From positions 4,526,001-4,590,000 of the forward strand of contig NZ_AP022314.1 of the NCBI RefSeq assembly GCF_009936235.1: 64,000 nucleotides of DNA, given 5' to 3'. The DNA comes from Mycobacterium xenopi. GTDB taxonomy: Bacteria; Actinomycetota; Actinomycetes; Mycobacteriales; Mycobacteriaceae. Under the pieces are notes generated by a model. It saw only the letters and a list, made by a program, of their open reading frames with translations. It was not told where the DNA came from and did no database searches. A program made the position numbers and the translations under genes. This document shows, in pieces, positions 61,193-64,000 of the stretch (the stretch's first letter is position 1; each line of letters opens with the position of its first letter).

Positions 61193-62026
61193 ATGGGGCA
61201 TATCGGGCATTACGCTCACGTCGTGTCCGTGAGCCCGAAGTCATATCTGGTGTTGGCCACCCAGCGCAGCGGCAGCACCCTGCTGGTCGAATCGCTGCGC
61301 GCGACCGGTAGCGCCGGCGAGCCGCAGGAGTTCTTTCAATACCTACCGAGCACCGGCATGGCACCCCAACCGCGGGACTGGTTTGCCGGTGTGGACGACG
61401 AGTCGATCCTGCGACTGCTCGACCCGCTGAAGCCCGGCACACCTGACACGTCAACCCCGGTCGCCTGGCGCGAGCACATCCGCAGTTCAGGGCGCACCCC
61501 CAACGGCGTGTGGGGTGGCAAGCTGATGTGGAACCAGACCCCGTTGCTGCTGCAGCGTGCGGCGGGGTTGCCGGACCGCTCCGGGGTCGGTCTGCGCTCG
61601 GCCATTCGCGACGTGATCGGCAGCGAACCGGTGTTCGTGCACGTCTATCGACCCGACGTGGTGTCGCAGGCGGTGTCGTTCTGGCGCGCGGTGCAAACCC
61701 AGGTATGGCGGGGTCGCGGCGATCCCGAGCGCGACAAGCGGGCCGAATACCATGCCGGCGCCATCGCCCATATCGTCACAATGCTGCGCGATCAAGAGCA
61801 GGGCTGGCGCACTTGGTTCGCCGAGGAGAACATCACCCCGATCGAGGTGGCCTATCCGGTGCTGTGGCGCAACCTGAGCACAATCGTCGGCACCGTGCTG
61901 GAGGCGCTGGGCCTCGATCCGCGGCTGGCGCCCGAGCCGGTGCTGGAACGTCAAGCCGACCAGCGTTCGGATGAATGGGTGGACCGCTACCGCCAGGAAG
62001 CGCAACAAAAAGGACTTCCGCTGTAG
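61193..62026 (+). CDS. stf0: trehalose 2-sulfotransferase Stf0
   Basis: 277 residues. The PAPS 5'-phosphosulfate loop is LATQRSGSTLLVESLRATG near the N-terminus; VFVHVYRPDVVSQAVSFWRA is the 3'-phosphate-binding region. It closely fits the Stf0 family (Rv0295c, 267 residues), which sulfates trehalose in the first committed step of sulfolipid-1 synthesis in M. tuberculosis. Starting at the later GTG (VSPKSYLVLATQ) would match the family length better. Whether this organism makes a sulfolipid is not visible here. Confidence 0.9.
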   Translation: MGHIGHYAHVVSVSPKSYLVLATQRSGSTLLVESLRATGSAGEPQEFFQYLPSTGMAPQPRDWFAGVDDESILRLLDPLKPGTPDTSTPVAWREHIRSSGRTPNGVWGGKLMWNQTPLLLQRAAGLPDRSGVGLRSAIRDVIGSEPVFVHVYRPDVVSQAVSFWRAVQTQVWRGRGDPERDKRAEYHAGAIAHIVTMLRDQEQGWRTWFAEENITPIEVAYPVLWRNLSTIVGTVLEALGLDPRLAPEPVLERQADQRSDEWVDRYRQEAQQKGLPL

Positions 62027-62036
62027 CGCACGGGTG

Positions 62037-62801
62037 TCACTTCACTTGGGCGACGACGAACACCCGCCGGAACGGGAAGAACGTCGTGCCGTCGCGGCGG
62101 GTGGGATACGCGTCGGCGAGCAGCGGGATGAGCTCGCTACGAAAGTGTTGCCATTCTTCATCGCTGAGCCGTTCGCGAACCGGCAGCAGCGCGCTGCCGC
62201 TGATCCAATCCAACACTGGGTGTTCGCCGGTCAACTGGTGCAAGTAGGTGGTTTCCCAGGCGTCGACCGTGCACCCGGCGTCGATCAGCTGCTCGGCGTA
62301 GTAGGCCGGCGCATGGGTGACAGCCCCGACCCGGAAGGGGATGTCGCGCAACGTTTTCGCGAAAGGCTCCCGGCGGGCGACCGCACGCACCGCGGCATGC
62401 GAGGGCGACTCGAAGTTTCCGGGCATCTGAACGGCGATCCACGAGCCGGAACCCAGCTGGCCGGCCCAGCGGACCATGAGCTCGGCGTGCTCCGGCACCC
62501 ACTGCATCGCCGAGTTGCTCACGACCACGTCGGTGTCGCGGCGCGGCTTCCAGTCCCGCAGGTCGCCGACCGCGGCGTCAACCCCGCGCTCACGGGCCGC
62601 CGCCACCATCTCCGGAGAGCTGTCCAGCGCCTCGATCACAGCGTCCGGCCAGCGCCGCGCCAACTCCAGGGTGAGGTTGCCCGGCCCGCACCCAAGGTCG
62701 ACGACCCGGCGCGGCCGTTCGGCGCCGACGCGCACGAGCAGGTCATAAAACGGCCGGGCCCGCTGATCCGCGAAGACCAGGTAGATGTCGGGATCCCACA
62801 T
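62037..62801 (-). CDS. tam: trans-aconitate 2-methyltransferase
   Basis: 254 residues from the ATG at 62801 (MWDPDIYLVFADQRARPFYDL), chosen over 62822 because the family starts at MWDP. SAM-binding motif VVDLGCGPGNLTLELARRWP, acidic motif IEALDSSPEM and the family-specific YLHQLTGEHPVLDWISGSAL. It methylates trans-aconitate, a toxic by-product of aconitate. Homologue of Rv0294. Confidence 0.93.
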   Translation of the reverse strand: MWDPDIYLVFADQRARPFYDLLVRVGAERPRRVVDLGCGPGNLTLELARRWPDAVIEALDSSPEMVAAARERGVDAAVGDLRDWKPRRDTDVVVSNSAMQWVPEHAELMVRWAGQLGSGSWIAVQMPGNFESPSHAAVRAVARREPFAKTLRDIPFRVGAVTHAPAYYAEQLIDAGCTVDAWETTYLHQLTGEHPVLDWISGSALLPVRERLSDEEWQHFRSELIPLLADAYPTRRDGTTFFPFRRVFVVAQVK

Positions 62802-62879
62802 GTCGGCCCTCCTGATCGCCACCGCTCACGCGCCGGCTGATATAGACAAACCGTATTACCGGATGCTTACCAAGCGAGG

Positions 62880-63812
62880 ATGACCGATGCCCCGCCGCCA
62901 TCGACAACCGGGTGCCGCGCCGTGATAGCCGACGAGACCGCACAGGTGCGACAGATCTGGTCGACGCTGGGACTACCCGGGGTGATCGATGTGCACACCC
63001 ATTTCATGCCAAAATCGGTGCTGGACAAGGTCTGGAATTACTTCGACTCGGCTGGCCCGCTAGTCGGCCGTCCCTGGCCAATTGCATACCGTGACAATGA
63101 GTCTCAGCGGGTGAACACACTGCGGCGGTTCGGGGTGCGACGGTTCACCGCGCTGGTCTATCCGCACAAGCCGCGGATGGCGGCATGGCTGAACCAGTGG
63201 TCCGCCCAGTTCGCCCGGCACACGCCGGATTGTCTTGCCACCGCGACGTTTTACCCCGAACTCGGCGCCACCGAGTACGTCGAGAAAGCCATCCGGGGAG
63301 GTACCCGTGTCTTCAAGGCGCACATCCAGGTCGGCCGCTACGACCCCAATGATCCGCTGCTTGACGGGGTTTGGGGAATCATTGAGGACACGGGTATACC
63401 GGTCGTCATCCACTGCGGGTCGGGCCCGGCACCAGGCGAACACACCGGCCCCGAACCGATCGACCGCCTGCTGCGCCGTTACCCGCGACTGCGGTTGATC
63501 ATTGCGCACATGGGAATGCCGGAATACGCCGAGTTTTTCGACATCTGCGAGCGCCATCAAGAGGTCATGCTGGACACCACGATGGCCTTCACCCCGTTCG
63601 CCGAAGAAACCATGCCGTTCCCGCCATCTCAGTGGCACCGGTTGGGCCAGCTCGGTGACCGAATCGTGTTCGGCAGCGACTTTCCCAACATTCCCTACGC
63701 CTATTCCGAGGCAATGCGGTCACTTACCCGCCTTCCGGGTGTTGACGACGGCTGGTTGCGTGGCGTGTTCTACGAGAACGCCGCACGGCTGTTCGACGGG
63801 GTCCCGCGGTAG
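62880..63812 (+). CDS. amidohydrolase-2 family metal-dependent hydrolase
   Basis: 310 residues. TIM-barrel amidohydrolase ligands: GVIDVHTHF near residue 37, PVVIHCGSGP and IIAHMGMPEY, and GDRIVFGSDFPNIPY near the end, the PF04909 pattern of decarboxylase/hydrolase enzymes. It is divergent from tam with a 78-bp gap and convergent with the partial gene at the right edge. Substrate unknown. Confidence 0.88.
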   Translation: MTDAPPPSTTGCRAVIADETAQVRQIWSTLGLPGVIDVHTHFMPKSVLDKVWNYFDSAGPLVGRPWPIAYRDNESQRVNTLRRFGVRRFTALVYPHKPRMAAWLNQWSAQFARHTPDCLATATFYPELGATEYVEKAIRGGTRVFKAHIQVGRYDPNDPLLDGVWGIIEDTGIPVVIHCGSGPAPGEHTGPEPIDRLLRRYPRLRLIIAHMGMPEYAEFFDICERHQEVMLDTTMAFTPFAEETMPFPPSQWHRLGQLGDRIVFGSDFPNIPYAYSEAMRSLTRLPGVDDGWLRGVFYENAARLFDGVPR

Positions 63813-63819
63813 GTCGGGT

Positions 63820-64000
63820 TCACACCGCGGCCGCGTGCCGCGGCCTTGACGGTGCGGCAGCGGCGACGCTGGGCCAGCGCAACCGTTCCAGCAAACTGGC
63901 GGGCAACCCGGCGTGTCCGTCGAGCCGATGCGTCGACAACGGGTCCAGCGCCGTCAGCGCCGGCCAGTGGTTTCCGTTCTGCGGCATCAGCCCGGGCAGC
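63820..64000 (-). CDS. C-terminal end of a gene running off the right edge, in the eccE3 position
   Basis: The minus strand is open from the edge to a TGA at 63820-63822: LPGLMPQNGNHWPALTALDPL, STHRLDGHAGLPASLLERLRW. By inverted synteny with M. tuberculosis Rv0292-Rv0296c this should be the end of EccE3 (Rv0292), the last gene of the ESX-3 locus. The sequence alone does not prove it. If correct, an ESX system lies just outside the window. Confidence 0.5.
   Translation of the reverse strand, partial: LPGLMPQNGNHWPALTALDPLSTHRLDGHAGLPASLLERLRWPSVAAAAPSRPRHAAAV

Overview
The window looks like the chromosome of a non-tuberculous, probably slow-growing Mycobacterium. G+C is high, and most housekeeping-type genes at both ends follow the order of M. 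tuberculosis Rv0292-Rv0315, inverted: a gene end in the eccE3 position, an amidohydrolase, tam, stf0, a sulfatase, bluB, a Rv0307c remnant and PAP2 (Rv0308) at 57.7-64 kb, and Rv0309-Rv0315 homologues at 7.5-19.2 kb. These names come from recognition of protein families and gene order, not from a database search.

Region by region: 0.5-2.9 kb is an arsenic cluster (arsC, acr3, cadI/arsI, divergent arsR with palindromic operators), followed by a 3' tRNA-Gly stub. 3.2-5.8 kb holds an L,D-transpeptidase, a frameshifted repeat protein, and remnants of a secreted peptidase-like gene and a tnpB. 6-7.5 kb is a GT-C type membrane glycosyltransferase. 7.5-15.1 kb has two tandem GH16 glucanases, a Rv0313-like gene, two Pro-rich exported-scaffold proteins (one frameshifted) and a Rv0311 homologue. 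15.1-19.2 kb has two TetR regulators, an acyl-CoA dehydrogenase broken by an amber codon, a SnoaL-like protein and a YkuD-type protein.

From 19.4 to 57.7 kb an island separates the Rv0309 and Rv0308 homologues, which are neighbours in M. tuberculosis. It opens with an FHA-domain ABC exporter (Rv1747 type). The rest is an expanded, repeatedly duplicated polymorphic-toxin array of the cpnT-ift-Rv3901c-Rv3900c/Rv3899c-Rv3898c kind. There are two full-length toxins with almost identical N-terminal ~455 residues but unrelated C-terminal tips: an unassigned ~115-residue domain, and a TNT-type NAD glycohydrolase domain. Each is followed by an overlapping immunity gene. A third, orphan toxin tip with its own immunity gene carries a 38-bp linker identical to the linker of the TNT toxin. 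A fourth immunity gene survives only as a 3' stub. Six small membrane proteins, most behind a conserved leaderless promoter, precede or overlap large Pro/Ala-rich proteins whose C-terminal domains are nearly identical in four copies. A Rv2798c/Rv2797c/lppV-like module (DUF2563, truncated large protein, lipoprotein) sits upstream of each toxin.

Mobile DNA has broken up the array. An IS1081-like IS256-family element (34.8-42.4 kb) contains a two-recombinase element, which itself contains a second two-recombinase element. A DUF6431 element remnant, an IS1634-family element (49.5-51.1 kb) and an IS3-family element with a 3-bp target duplication (51.3-52.7 kb) lie in the second half. Many open frames are broken by one- or two-base indels in G/C runs. 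These may be real decay, switching, or assembly error, and raw reads would decide.
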